The notes: generated by a model from the letters alone, not told the origin. A DNA stretch of 64,000 bases from Forficula auricularia (GCA_024734495.1 JALMQS010000816.1:8005481-8069480); one strand, 5' to 3'; positions 44,037-56,092 are shown, counted from the first letter of the stretch. Made by a program: numbers and translations.

Positions 44037-44163
44037 TATTCAGGGTGTTTTATTGAACCCAACCATCCAACTTTTGGCTGATATCTCCTCCTTCATCTAC
44101 TACAATACTCATTACATACATCAACATCATATATTACATAATTATACATCAGCATTACATTAA

Positions 44164-44830
44164 TTATTTATAAACAAGTGTGAGCTTCTTAAATAAAGCC
44201 GCTACCTTATTAATTTCCAAAGAAAATTCCTGATGGTTAACCAATTTTTGTGCTAACTCATTGTAACAATGACAGAGTCTAAAGAGAGGATTTCTTTCAG
44301 AATGTCTACTAGTAGGCATCTCTGGATAGAATGGCATTATACTTCTTAATACATAATTAGGGCTATAGGTATACAGGAAAGAGATCAGCAAGCTCTGTAC
44401 ATTTCACTTGATCCGATATAATTTTATACACAAATATACAATCAGAGGCGATCATACAGGAATTAACATAAGCTAGACAGAAAGAATCAGCAGCAAGAGT
44501 GTAGTCATGATTAAATCTTGACATTGGATTATCAGTAAGTGATGCTAACTTTCTTAGAACTTTGTGCTGAACTTTCTCTACCCCTCACATTCGGTCTCCA
44601 AATAGCAGATGCATACATAAGAATTGATTTGGTTAGAGTTATATATAAGTATTTAATGACATCAGGATTTTTGAATGACTTAATGCTACGAGATATAAAA
44701 CCCCAACTCTGATTAGCCGTACCCACCACATACTTGAGTGTGCTCTTTAAATGTGAGTTTGGAATCGAAAATAACTCCAAGGTCTTTAATAGAGTTAACT
44801 CTAATACAGGTAGTGCCATATAAATATTAA
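44164..44830 (-). pseudogene. Non-LTR (jockey-like) reverse transcriptase, C-terminal fragment
   Basis: The upstream frame (44532-44819, minus) reads SHLKSTLKYV, ANQSWGFISRS, KYLYITLTKSILMYASAIWRP, which matches the region after the RT catalytic core in jockey-type elements (LGFI, then LYxxLxxSxLEYAS). Frames are broken after RESSAQ. The downstream frame (44164-44391) continues LRSIMPFYPEMP and ends KKLTLVYK with a stop. The YADD core and N-terminus are missing, and the frames do not connect, so it is a dead, 5'-truncated copy. Confidence 0.75.
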
Positions 44831-44896
44831 TTAAAAAAAAATCAATTGGGATTTAGTAAGAACGCAGGCGAAGCTGCAGCTGGGGCTGGAGTACAT

Positions 44897-45600
44897 TTTT
44901 AACCGACTTCAAAAAAGGAGGAGGTTCTCTATTCGACTTAATTTTTTTGTGTGCCTATGTTACCTCATATCTCCGCCAATTGTGAACCGATTTTGAAATT
45001 TTTTTTGCATTGGGTTCAGCCTACCTTCGCATTGGTCCTATTATTTTTTCATAGGTATTAGACCTTTTTTATTAGGTTATTTTAGACCTAACTTCTTTGT
45101 TTATGAACCGATTTCGATGTTTCTTTTTTTATCCGATATGGGGTGTCTTAGGGATGGTGTCATATTAATTTGATCAAGTTCTGATGATATCATCACTATT
45201 AATAACATCACTAAAAAGAGAACAATAAAAATAATTTTTAAGAAAAAATAAAAACCGATTTCAAAAAATTAAATGCAACAAATAAAATACACTAAAAGGT
45301 ATAAAATAATTATTATCTTATTTAGTTACAACTAAACGACGAAATATTAAGATGAAATTACTTTTTGAAGTTGGTGCCAAACATATACCTTTTATGAATC
45401 GCACTCGACGGATCTTACTTAGTACGTTTGGCGGGTACGCTCGCTTATAGGTATAGTTTGTTTGGTACCGACTTCAAAAAGTAATTTCATTTTAATATTT
45501 CGTCGTTTAGTTGTAACTAAATAAGATAATAATTATTTTATACCTTTTAGTGTATTTTATTTGTTGCATTTAATTTTTTGAAGTCGGTTTTTTTATTTTT
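44897..45600 (+). mobile_element. ACCGACTTC repeat, copy 2
   Basis: Starts 'ttaaccgacttcaaaaaagg' and ends 'tttttgaagtcggttttttt'. Same two modules as the 40-kb copy in the opposite orientation, with the palindromic module on the right (about 45255-45590). Confidence 0.7.
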
Positions 45601-45949
45601 CTTAAAAATTATTTTTTTAATTCACCAGATTTTTTTGTTATTCATGCTTAGAAATATCCGCAAGATGGATAAAATCAATTTGAAGTAGTATTGTTTTCTG
45701 TCTGTGTTTGTTTACACTATGTTTTCTAACACTTGATGAAATGCCATTTCACGAATCACATTGAAAATTTATATTCCTCTACAACAGCGCTTCATAAACT
45801 TTTTTCATTTGCGACCCCATTTTGACCGATCACATATTATATAGTACTTATAAACCATCATTTTTATTAGCAAATCTTAAATAAATTTATAGTGAAACAA
45901 ATTTTTATCAACATACCTATTATAATAATTGTATCATTTATTAAAACTA

Positions 45950-45996
45950 CATAATTTGAAGAAGGAGGAAAAAAGGCTCCGAAACGTCTGCTTATG
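45950..45996 (+). ncRNA. Hammerhead motif inside the hAT MITE
   Basis: TTGAAGA (C3 replaced by T), stem II GGAG/CTCC, GAAAC, GTC. Downstream 'gaataaaaaagat', continuing beyond the 46.0-kb insertion with 'cttttttt' and 'ttggattgtctcatc', matches the flank of the 56.1-kb hammerhead, so both belong to one subfamily. Confidence 0.55.
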
Positions 45997-46299
45997 AATA
46001 AAAAAGATAAATTAAAAGTTTCTTTTTGCCGAGAGTAGCAGATTTTTATAAATTGAAGGAGACAATAAAAGAGCGTGTCTTCTGCTGGAATTATACATTT
46101 TTAATTTATTTATAATGAGACTATAGTTCCGAGATCTTTGTCCTCTTCATCAGTCTATTACAAATGATTCACAGGAATTAATATATGTAAGTGGGTAAAG
46201 GCAAAGGTCTCGAAACTAAAGTCTCGTTATAAATAAATTAAAAAATTTATAATTCCAGCAGAAGACACACTCTTTTGTTGTCTCCTTCAATAAAAAGAT
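45997..46299 (+). mobile_element. Hammerhead fold-back retroposon, family A copy 3 (about 280 bp)
   Basis: Flanked by aataaaaaagat (45997-46008) and aataaaaagat (46289-46299), an 11-bp duplication with one A-run length difference. The head (tttttgccgagagtagcag) and arms ('cttctgctggaattatac' mirrored by 'ataattccagcagaagacac') match the copies at 14.1 and 18.7 kb. The left arm carries the best-preserved hammerhead of the family (46108-46165). Confidence 0.75.
46108..46165 (-). ncRNA. Type I hammerhead ribozyme with extended helix I
   Basis: Minus strand: ATTTGTAAT, bulged A, GA, CTGATGA, extra A, stem II GAG/CTC, GGAAC, TATA, GTC, TC, ATTATAAAT. Helix I forms 11 pairs (one G-U) with a single bulge. 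Stem III is AC/GT with a TATA loop. The only departure from the core consensus is GGAAC for GAAAC. Confidence 0.7.
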
Positions 46300-46654
46300 C
46301 TTTTTTTGAATTTTGGATTGTCTCATCAATATCCACTCAATAATTTATTAGACAATTATTAAATATAATAAATGGATCTGCTTGTTTCTTATTAAATAAA
46401 TAGTCAAATAGGAGCTCATCATCTTGATTTTGATTTTATAATCGCCAATGCTGAAAACGTCGCTTCACATAAATAATTAAACATATCTAATACAAAATGT
46501 CAATTTCACAAAAATTCAATGATCAATAATAATATACTTAGAATTCACTAAATATTAATTTTTGGCCGTTGACCATTATAATTTTTTCATTGTCATTGTT
46601 ACCCTATGTTTTAAATGGGGCGCGACCCATAGTTTAAAAAGCACTGCTCTACAA

Positions 46655-47229
46655 AATAGGAAATATATTTAATCTACCTATGTTGTTAAAAAGTAATTGT
46701 TTAAAAACTATGAACTAGAAAAAACGTAAAATGTAAGTTTTACTTCCTGGTGTTTTTACTTCTTTTAGTTGATAATAATATTTGTTTTATCAAATATAAA
46801 AATTTTCAATTGTTTTTGAATACATTAAAACGCCTACTCCATAACTTTCTGTTAATGTGACTACTTCATTTTATAAGATTAAAGATAAGCATAATTAAAT
46901 GATTAGATATATCAATCAATTCTAGACAATTTACATAAAAGTAAGACAATAAATAATTAATTGTAAATAAATTATAAAACCTTCAAAGTAATTACTCCCA
47001 TTTAATGAATTATCTACTTTTATTTTATATGTAAAATATAATAAAGTATATTAGTTTTATTGGTTGTATTTCATTCAATTAAATTATTTTCAGCTTCAAT
47101 TCACTAGTTTAATAAAATAGATTGGTAGATTTCAAAAGGGAGTTTCTAATCAAATGGAAGAGTTGTTTTTCAGAGTTAGTCTACATTTTTTAAGGACAGC
47201 ACAACATTGTATTCTTGTGGCCTTCAGAT
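46655..47229. other. Non-coding stretch
   Basis: AT-rich with nothing supportable. Confidence 0.5.
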
Positions 47230-49325
47230 TCTAAAGATGACCCCTATACTATAAATATACTATATAATTAATCTTATGAAAACCAAATGGTATAACCTTA
47301 ATATGCTTAATATTTAATCTAATAAAACTATATTTAATAGAACTAATAATTACTAAGATATACAGAAGTTTTTTGTTTACATTTTTTAAACAACCGTAAA
47401 CAACCAAGATAAAGAAGTGGTATTTTGGAGTTTAATTTGATTGTTCTACAAGATTTTCTAAGTTAAACAATCATTCCAGCTCCAAACTCGGGTTAATTTT
47501 CAATCAAATTTTATAAATAAAGTGTCATTTTATTCACAATAATATACTTAACATTTCAAATAATAAAACCATATTTAATAGAAACAATAATTACTGAGAT
47601 ATAGAGAATTTTCGTTAACAAAATATCGTTCATGTCAATTCGCAAATCAGTTATATGTCCTTAATTATTAAAGTTATCAAATTGCATTTTATATACAAAA
47701 ATGTTCTACATATTATAGGGAACAAAAAATTTTTAAGAAAAAAATAAAAACCGACTTCAAAAAATTAAATACAACAAATAAAATACACTAAAAGGTATAA
47801 AATAATTATTATCTTATTTAGTTACAACTAAACGACGAAATATTAACACGAAATTACTTTTTGAAGTCGGTGCCAAACATATACCTTTTATGAATCGCAC
47901 TCGACGGATCTTACTTAGTACGTTTGGAGGATATGCTCGCTTATAGGTATAGTTTGTTTGGTACCGAATTCAAAAAGTAATTTCGTGTTAATATTTCGTC
48001 GTTTAGTTCTAACTAAATAAGATAATAATTATTTTATACCTTTTAGTGTATTTTATTTGTTGCATTTAATTTTTTGAAGTCGGTTTTTATTTTTTCTTAA
48101 AATTTTTTATTTTTCTCTTTTTAGTGATGTTATTAATAGTGATCATATCATCAGAACTTGACCAAATTAATATGACACCATCCCTAAGACACCCCCTTTC
48201 GGATAAAAAAAGAACCATCGAAATCGGTTCATAAACAAAGAGGTTAGGTCTAAACAAACCTAATAAAAAAGGTCTAATACCTATGAAAAAAAAATCGAAA
48301 AAAAATGGGGCCAATCGGAAGCTAGACTGGACCCAATGCAAAAAAAATTTTCAAAATCGGTTGACAATTGGCGGAGATATGAGGTAACATAGGCACAAAA
48401 AAAAAAAAAAAAAAAAAAAAAATTCAGTCGAATAGAGAACCTCCTCCTTTTTTGAAGTCGGTTAAAAATAAAACCTTATTTTTGAAAATCAAACCGTAAA
48501 CAACCAAGATAAAGTGTATTTTGAAGTTTAATTTTATTGTACTACAAGATTTTTTAAGTTACAGCTCGTAACCTAAAGTGTCATTTTATTCATAATAATA
48601 AGCTAAACATTTTATATAATAAAACCATATTTAATAGAAACAATAATTAGTGAGATATAGAGAGTTTTTGTCAAAATATCATTCATGTCAATTCGCAAAT
48701 CAGTTATATGTCATTAATTATTAAATTTATCAAATTACATTTAATATACAAAAATGTTCATCATTTTATAGACCACAAAATAACACCTTCTTTTTGGAAA
48801 ATCCACCAGTAAACAACCAAAGAAAGTGGTGTTTTGGAGTTTTAATTTGATTGTTCTAGAAAATTTTCCAAGTTACAGCTCCTAACTCAGTTAATTTTCA
48901 ACCAAATTTTACAAATAAAGTGTCATTTTATTCACAATAATATACTTAACATTTCATATAATAAAACCATATTTAATAGAAACAACAATTACTGAGATAA
49001 AAAGAGTTTTCGTCAAAATTTCGTTCATGTCAATTCGCAAATCAGTTATATCTCTATAATTATTAAATTTATCAAATTACATTTCATATACAAAAATGTT
49101 CACAATTTTATAGGAAACAAAATAACACTTTATTTTTGAAAATCAACCCTTAAATAAGCAAGATAAAATGGTATTTTGGAGTTTAATTTTATTGTTCTAC
49201 AGATTTTCTAAGTTACTGCTCCTTACTCGGTTAATTTTCAACCAAATTTTAAATAAGGTGTCGTTTTATTCACAATAATAGGCTTAACATTTCATATAAT
49301 AAAACCATATTTAATAGTTCCAATA
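47230..49325. repeat. Tandem satellite, about 340-bp monomer, interrupted
   Basis: 'aataaaaccatatttaatag' recurs near 47563, 48619, 48960 and 49299, with the preceding 'aacattt' at 47550, 48606, 48948 and 49286 giving a 338-342-bp spacing. Each unit also holds 'catgtcaattcgcaaatcag' and 'gtaaacaaccaa'-type phrases. A degenerate or shorter unit lies at 47280-47550. The third interval is enlarged by the ACCGACTTC element at 47728-48468. Confidence 0.8.
47728..48468 (-). mobile_element. ACCGACTTC repeat, copy 3, inserted in the satellite
   Basis: Begins 'aatttttaagaaaaaaataa' then 'aaaccgacttc', and ends 'ttttttgaagtcggttaaaa'. It interrupts a satellite monomer, so both ends can be read against intact neighbours. 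The minus-strand frame at 48087-48341 shares WVQSSFRL, FVYEPI and ILIWS with copy 1. A pure A-run of 26 bases lies at 48397-48422. Confidence 0.75.
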
Positions 49326-49590
49326 ATAAAAATAATAAACCTCTGTAGCATAATTACATCTAATTAATTAATTGTTTAATCATTTGTTTTGCTTCAATAT
49401 TTTATTTATTATTTATTTGTATATTTTAAAAAGTAAATAAAGCTAAATCTACACTTTTTCTATATATTAATTTTTGTCGGAGATGTTGATCGATGTGGAT
49501 TGAAAATTAGGCCATACATCTAACTCTTTGGATGTCCAGACCAATATACTCTCTGAAAATAAAAAAAGACACTTTAAAATGAAAATATTC

Positions 49591-49797
49591 ATTGTAATTA
49601 ATTTGTATCGAACGAACTAAGAAATGTTAAACAAATTTGTAAAGGAGGATGAATTGTGGGCAGCAAGCCCGAAGTCACCGTTAGAAATAAAGTTGACAAA
49701 GAATGTAGGTATATGCATCTTGTATGAAAAATGTACATCTGTAATTATAATTGTATAATAAAGAATTTCTTATCTTATCTTATTGTAATTAATTTGT
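49591..49797 (+). mobile_element. Short retroposon (175 bp) with 16-bp target duplication
   Basis: attgtaattaatttgt occurs exactly at 49591-49606 and 49782-49797. The insert ends 'aataaagaatttcttatctt' plus a TTATC-type simple tail, as in jockey/CR1-type elements and the SINEs that use them. It is either a heavily 5'-truncated non-LTR copy or a SINE; no tRNA-like promoter boxes were recognised. Confidence 0.8.
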
Positions 49798-49899
49798 GTA
49801 AATAAAATTCAAAATAAAAAATTTGAAAAACAAATAATATTTTAATTGAATCTTGATATGTTTTTAGGCAATTGCTTAAAAAATCACTTTTGAGGATAT

Positions 49900-50090
49900 A
49901 TTTCTATTAAATTATATATTATATTTCTATATATTTTATATATTTTATTTATATATTTTATTTTATTTATATTTTATTTATATTTTATTTATTTATTTTC
50001 TATATATTTTATTTATATTTCTATTATATTTCTATATATTTCTATTATTATATATTTCTTTCTATTTCTATTTCTTTTCTCTTTCTTTTA
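49900..50090. repeat. Low-complexity TATTT/TTTCTA tract
   Basis: About 190 bp of degenerate tattt, tttcta and ttatat repeats grading into a ctttctt tract. No other content. Confidence 0.75.
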
Positions 50091-50099
50091 AAATCGGAT

Positions 50100-53000
50100 A
50101 TCTTCAAATATAAATCTTTTATCAAAAAATTGTTACGAATAAAACTTCAAGCCAACATAATTTCCTAGGAAATGAGACATGATTGAGGTTTCTAGGATGA
50201 ACGGATTATATTTTATGAAAGAAAAACTGCGATTTTTGCAAAAATTGGTGTGTTTCGATGAGATTCGGCACAGGCTTATGCAGTTCAAATAAAAAGAAAC
50301 TTCATTTATGAGTGTTTTAACATCAAATGAAAAAAAAATGAGAGGTCATACGTAAAAAAAAAAACGGAACAAATACGGGACCCTAATGGAAATTTTTCGA
50401 TCAAAGTTGACTGGAATTGAACGTTTTATATCTACATCAACGTCAGTAGACTTTTTTGTGATTAAATAGAAAACTTATTGTAGGATTACTATGCTAATAT
50501 ATAATCTATTTCTCTCATCCGACCATTGACTATTTATCAGTGAAAACTCACGTTCACAGCTAACATTGTGACTTGGAATAGAGAATACGTAACTGCATAA
50601 ACGAACAAATTATGTTTTTTGTTCTAAATATTTAACTTTTTCATTTTTCTAGGCAGCTCTGAGATTTTTAACTATCTTAATTAGCAACAATTTCTATCTT
50701 TATATTATATCATTAATATGTATATCAGAATTGGTTGTAGAATACATCTTCAGAGGGGGAAATTACATTCTTTAATGATTCCAAACATGTCGAGAGGTAG
50801 GTATATCTCACATCCCATTCCGGCACTTGTTCTTCCGGGGGGGGGGTCAATCCTCAAAGAAAATAAGACAGACGTTTTTTGATCATTATTTTCTTCAATG
50901 AAGGCTGATCGCATTCATTATCTGAAGAACATTTTCTTCCGTCCTTATTATCGGTATCCAAAACACCCATGATAACGTTTCATTTTATTTATTCAAAATC
51001 AAATGAAAACGAAGAAAAATAAGAGAAGAGAGAAAAAACAGATTCGACTAACAAATAAAATATTAAAGTAAAATAAAGAGAAGACTTGGACTTTAATAGC
51101 TTAGAAATGCGGCCACTGCTCAAGCTAGAATGAAGTCACTAAATTATTTTCATATAAAAAATACAAAAGTTCCATAAATTTTGACTCTATTAATACACAA
51201 TAAATAAACAATATCATATCAAAGGGGAGAGTGCAATGCAGTAGTGCAAGCGTTAGCAATTGGGGCCTACCGACAAAAAACATATCATATTTCAAAATCT
51301 ATGCTTATTAAAAAAAATAATAAATAATAAATAAATAATAACAATAAATGTTTTAGGGCATTATCGCTCCTCTAAATACTGGAAGCTGGAATTTAATTGC
51401 AATTCACTGAATGCTCCAGGCTCCTTATCTTATTCTATAGAAGCAAATCTATTCTTGAATATATTTGAATCGATTGAATTTCCAATAACCTTTTACCGGC
51501 CGGCATGATCCATTCCCACTACCTATTTATTTATTTAAATTGTTTTAATAAATATGCGCCCGATAATATTTATTGTTCGCTTGAAGCAATTCATTTATAT
51601 TTGCTAATAACATAAATAATAGTTTCAATTATGTCCAAAGTTAAAATAAGCCACCATGACTGATTGCAATAACGGATCAAAAATACAATACCAATATTCG
51701 GTATTTTTAAAACGTTGTTTCGGAATACCGGCATTAGAAATTTTTCAAAAAGGTACAAAAGCGGAGTTGTTTCTTTGACATATTTATTAGTTTTATACAA
51801 AATATTCTTCAACTATAAAAATATAAACAATTTTGTTATGTACTAATCATATTACCTATTATTGGTAACTGAAAATTGCAGATACGCCAACTGGTGGTTA
51901 AAGCTTGAACTCTCTCAATTGGGTCTTCTGACAACTTATTGATCAGTGTTTAAATGGCATATAAACAAAAACCAAACCTATTTATTAAATAATATTCTTT
52001 GATTATGCATATTACATTTGTGACAGCAACCCAATACGTTAGTTTCAATTTCTACCACCGTTCTTACCATTTATCAATAATAATGCTGGAGAATTTGTTA
52101 GTTTTTACCTATGTATGTTCTATTTTGATTTAAACGCTTTTTTCCCTGGAAATACTAATTCGCTTTAAAAAATTCTACACCTTTATCAAATAAGTATATT
52201 GAGTCCTTCAAAAAGTATAAATTCCGAATCTAATTAAGGGAGAGGAGTAAATTAGTCGTGTCGCAAATAAACAATATTTTAAATGTTCATATTTTGGACA
52301 TGCCAAGTTGCAGAGCTTTACACTTTGAAACTTAAGATGACTAGAAGTACCCCATGCCTTTGATTGAAATTATCGAATGGGAAGTACCTACCTATTTACT
52401 CTAAGCGTGTTTTGGCTTATTTCCGGTTTTTCCACAACGGCATGGAGATACCATAATTGAAGTAATGTGAAAGAAGAAAATTGGTATGATGATTTAAAAT
52501 AAAAGAGAAATGAGAGTCTTGTGGTGCCATACGATTTGGTTTAGATTTATAATAATTTACTATCAATTCAAAAATATATGGGCTTATTGCAAGACATTTT
52601 GAGGGGCTGCAGCCTAATTAATTATACTGGATGTTAAATTTTACTACTTTGAAGTTTACCATTTCCTGATCTAAAAACCATTCACACATTCTTGTCTTTA
52701 TCACTTGGTTTCAAATGAGCTATGAACAATTGAATCAAATTGGCAAACGTGTTTAATGTAGGTACTTTAAATGAATTTTAACATAACATTACAAAAAACT
52801 TCATTTTTTATTGTATTTAATATAGTTTATTATAAAAGTTGATATTTAATGTATCTAATACAGTTGTAAGAAAATAAATTAAAATAAATAAAGTAGTCGT
52901 TTTCTTTTCTGAAGGTAAATAAACCACCCACATGGACCATAATGTGGAATACGTCCTGGGAGGTCTAATGGCTATTCATACATTATATACATATTTATTC

Positions 53001-53450
53001 TAGATCTAGATCTACCTTATTTTAAATGGTTCATTTTGTTTTATTACGTTTTTCTTTGTACCTTGTAGCAAACGCCTATGGCTCTGTATTTTTTTCCTTT
53101 ATATAATGTTCTTATTTCTTTATCTGTAGTAAGTGTGGTGAACAGCTGCTTGATCTCTTTCTCTTCTTTAATTTAAAAATATTCACTTAGATAATGAGAT
53201 TACTGTCGGGTGGTTTATAATTATACTATTTATTGAAATAAAGGATAATTACTTTCTAATTATATAATAAGCGAACAATTTGATTTAGTTTTTTGTTGTG
53301 TGTTTATTTTATAATTGTTAATAAGTAATGTTTAATAAAATTAGAAATATAATAATATATGTAGATAAGATTAGGCCCGTAACCGGGAGAAGGGGGTGCA
53401 GCTACGTCCGAAATGTCTCATCATATCTTATAGGTATTTTCGATTTGATA
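50100..53450. other. Non-coding stretch
   Basis: AT-rich. 50150-50250 resembles, inverted, part of the palindrome at 56.8-56.9 kb ('tttctaggatgaacgg', 'aactgcgattttt'). A G-run lies at 50838-50847. No convincing ORF; the minus-strand frame at 51591-51812 has no recognisable motif. Confidence 0.5.
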
Positions 53451-53454
53451 GAAA

Positions 53455-54450
53455 ATTTATTATTTTTTTATTTTTTATTTTTTTTATGAAAATGATGAGA
53501 GAAGGAGTTACACCAAAAAGGTGCAACCCCTAAAGGCCTGGGTTGGCCCCTCCATCGTGAAAAAGAAGAAGAAATGAATTTTATGGGCTGGGCGAGGGTC
53601 GAAGGTATCGTGGATACGGGTCTTAAATAGCTGAAGGTTATAAGTCACGGGAAAGATGGTGGCAGGGTGCGAGTTCCAGTCTCTGGAGGTCATAGGGATA
53701 AAAGAGTTGGCGAAAGCGCTTGTTCGACTTTTATCCAATTTGACAGCGAAGGGTTGCTGAGCGTTCGAAAACCGCGTGTTTCTCGTAAAGAGGGCTTTAG
53801 GGGGGATAATTGATTTCAGCTCGACTGAACAGACACCGTGATAGTATCTGTAGTACAGGGAAAGGGCAGAAACGGTTCTTCGGAGAGCCAGGGAGTCGAG
53901 TGAGTTGGTTAGAGCCGGGTCTCCTATTAGTTTAATTGCTCGCTTCTGAATCGCATCCAGTGTAGCAAGAGAATGCTTGGAGGCACGCCTCCACAGATGA
54001 GAGCCATATTCGAGACAGGGACGAATTTGAGCCTTATACAGTATAAGAAGTTGACTGGGAGTATAACAGCGTCTAGACCCAAATAGGAGACCAAGCTTGC
54101 GCGCTGCAGCTTTAGCAGTGGTTGAGATATGGTCATTCCATGAAAGGTCAGACCCTAGAGTTGCGTCTAGCATTGAAATTTTATCCCTGAATTCTAGTGA
54201 GTTTGAGTCGAATGATATGTTTGGGAGGTTTCTGTCGACGCGCCTAAAAATAAGGCAACACTGAGTTTTCACTGCATTGAAGTTAATTAAGTTTTGGGAT
54301 CCCCAGTTTTTAAGTTTGCATAAGTCTAAATTAATTGAGGAGGCAATGTCTGCACGGTTTTTATGCGATGCAGGGGCGTTGTGTACGAGTGCTGTCATCT
54401 GCGTAACAATGTACCGGATTGGAGGAGCAAGTAATTATTTATCTCGAAAT
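53455..54450 (-). mobile_element. 5'-truncated jockey/CR1-like non-LTR retrotransposon
   Basis: The element reads on the minus strand from about 54450 to an A-rich tail at about 53455-53486. It holds the ORF 53508-54398 and the tail of the RT catalytic box. Similarity stops just upstream of the YADD motif, the expected result of incomplete reverse transcription. The final coding bases contain 'ggttgcacctttttggtgta', a phrase also found (as gttgtaccttcttggtgcaa) near 61870, so a second 3' fragment of a related element may lie there. Confidence 0.75.
53508..54398 (-). pseudogene. Reverse transcriptase C-terminal region of the jockey/CR1-like element
   Basis: A 296-codon frame. Residues 14-60 read KNRADIASSINLDL, LKNWGSQNLINFNAVKTQCC. 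Residues 80-150 read SDLSWNDHI, AKAAARKLGLLF, LLILYKAQIRPCLEYGSHLW. Later come LDAIQKRAIKLIGDP and LYYRYYHG. This is the conserved post-catalytic (thumb and connection) region of jockey/CR1-type RTs. The catalytic YADDS sits immediately upstream in a different frame (about 54398-54415), so a one-base change separates it. The N-terminal endonuclease and fingers/palm are missing. It cannot encode an active enzyme. Confidence 0.82.
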
Positions 54451-54479
54451 AGAAATATTTTTTCCAAAAAATGAAAAAT

Positions 54480-55286
54480 TTTATATTTTGCTTATAAGTA
54501 GGTATAAGTGTAAAGTTACATACCTAAATATATAAAGTAAAGTCGGAAGATGGCAGCCATCCCACTAATAAATACAAGCTATACTTTAACAATTTTTGGG
54601 TGTGAGTAGTTGTTTAAAAACAGCTTAAGTAGTAAAATCATTTCTAGCTACAATCTGGGGGCACGGCACGACATGGCAGTGCCCCAGCCAAGGTCTAATC
54701 GAGCAAGGGGGTGCAGAGTGGGAAATTCAGAAATTTAGGGCGCCAAAAGTCCGAAATATAAAATTCTACAAACGATACAATGATACTCGAATCTTGTCAA
54801 TCAATATCCAAGGCATCCAGTTTTGTGCCGTGGTGACGATCTTCACGATAGTCGATTGCTACAGTGATGTCTTTCAAAAGTGGGCCTTGTCTCATACGAG
54901 CCGGTTGCAAGATTATGAGTAATGTTTGCTATTCGGCCGCGTGGGTGGTACTATGGTTTTCTGTTTCAAAAAATATTGTCAGAAACGGATTCAGGAGGAT
55001 TAAAAACATATATTTTCATATCAAACACGAGATTTTTGAAAATATTCAGGTGTGCCCTTCAGTGAGTAATTTTTAAAAATTGAGTCAAAAATGACATGAA
55101 AAATGGACTCAGCGCTATGGAATACCCCATGTGACAAGTTTCAGAATCTTTGCGTCCTAAAATTTCTAAAATTACCACTGTAGGGCGTGCACTGCCAGAC
55201 TACCCTTTACAGGAAGCAACTTAGAGCCATTTTGACCCCTCTGTAACTTCGCACTGGAATCCTTAAACATGACTGAAATTTTTTCC
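54480..55286. other. Non-coding stretch
   Basis: AT-rich with a GC-richer patch at 54640-54730 and another at 55110-55260. No supported ORF (54864-55076 has no recognisable feature). Confidence 0.45.
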
Positions 55287-55526
55287 TCAATACTTAGTGA
55301 TGAGCAAAGCAAGACCAAGACCAAGACTGCGAGACCAAGACTTTGCTTTCCTCATCACTAATATTAATACTCAAAAACAAAATAATAATAATAATATTTT
55401 TCTTAAAAGTGATCAGGACTTTCTAAACACCTAGAAGACTTTACAAACACCCTCTGCCTATATTAATTAGTGATGAGCAGAATTGGTCTTGGTCTTGGTC
55501 TTGCTTTGCTCATCACTATCAATACT
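55287..55526. mobile_element. hAT-type MITE (224 bp) with exact 8-bp duplication
   Basis: tcaatact at 55287-55294 and 55519-55526 flanks an element starting TAGTGATGAGCAAAGCAAGA and ending with its inverse. The ends are rich in repeated 'gaccaa' units (gaccaagaccaagac), which recur inside. No coding capacity. Confidence 0.82.
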
Positions 55527-56092
55527 AGACCGTAAGCTTAACTAAATTACGAAATTTGATGTTTCTATTGGTTATACGTTATACCATCCAAGTTAGAAGA
55601 AGTCAAAATGAGGCTTTTTCGTCACTGATGATTCGTCAAAATTCTAGAGTATTCCGCTGATCATATAATGCTGAAATTTTGCATAATGATAGAGTTTGGA
55701 GTATAAATAAAAGGGAAAAAATGAAAAGCCGAAACTTTCCCTTCTTCAAAATCTAAAATGAAGGAGTGAAATATAAATTGTCTTTTTTCGCCACCCAGGT
55801 CCTTCAATATATAAAATTACATGTAAATAGAGCACTAGAATATTGAAGTAGAAGAATTATTTTCTGAATTTGCCAGTATTTGAGATTACTTGAGAAGAGT
55901 AACTTTGGACTCGATAGCAATGCCAAGACAATTTTATTTCTGTGATATTAGATCTTAGATTCAAAATTTCTCTTTAAAAAATAAAATATATTTTTTTCTA
56001 TTTCCAATACAACAAAAATAACTCGAAATTTTATAAAATAGTTTAGAATCTTAATGACGAGAAATATTAGAGTTTATTTCCTTCACTGACCT

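Larger units (their letters stand above)
43652..44112 (+). mobile_element. Hammerhead fold-back retroposon (435 bp, 13-bp target duplication)
   Basis: ctacaatactcat occurs exactly at 43652-43664 and 44100-44112. The insert begins with a unique head (gttgttagcgttcgtgtctg). It then has a left arm of about 120 bp ('gatgaaggaggaggtattag', 'gttcaataaaacactctgaa') and a minus-strand hammerhead, a palindromic centre, and the inverted arm with a plus-strand hammerhead. This is the same plan as family A with unrelated arm sequence. Confidence 0.8.
45777..46654. mobile_element. hAT-type MITE (862 bp) with exact 8-bp duplication
   Basis: CAGCGCTTCATAAAC at 45785 and the inverse end (revcomp CAGTGCTTTTTAAAC) at 46646 are flanked by ctctacaa at 45777-45784 and 46647-46654. 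Same family as 17471-18018. It lacks transposase sequence and has been hit at least twice by hammerhead retroposons (45950-45996 and 46009-46288). Confidence 0.85.

Noticed and set aside
47230..49325. CRISPR-like regularly spaced repeats
   Set aside because: Long monomers similar along their whole length form a eukaryotic satellite; there are no short repeats with unique spacers anywhere in the window.
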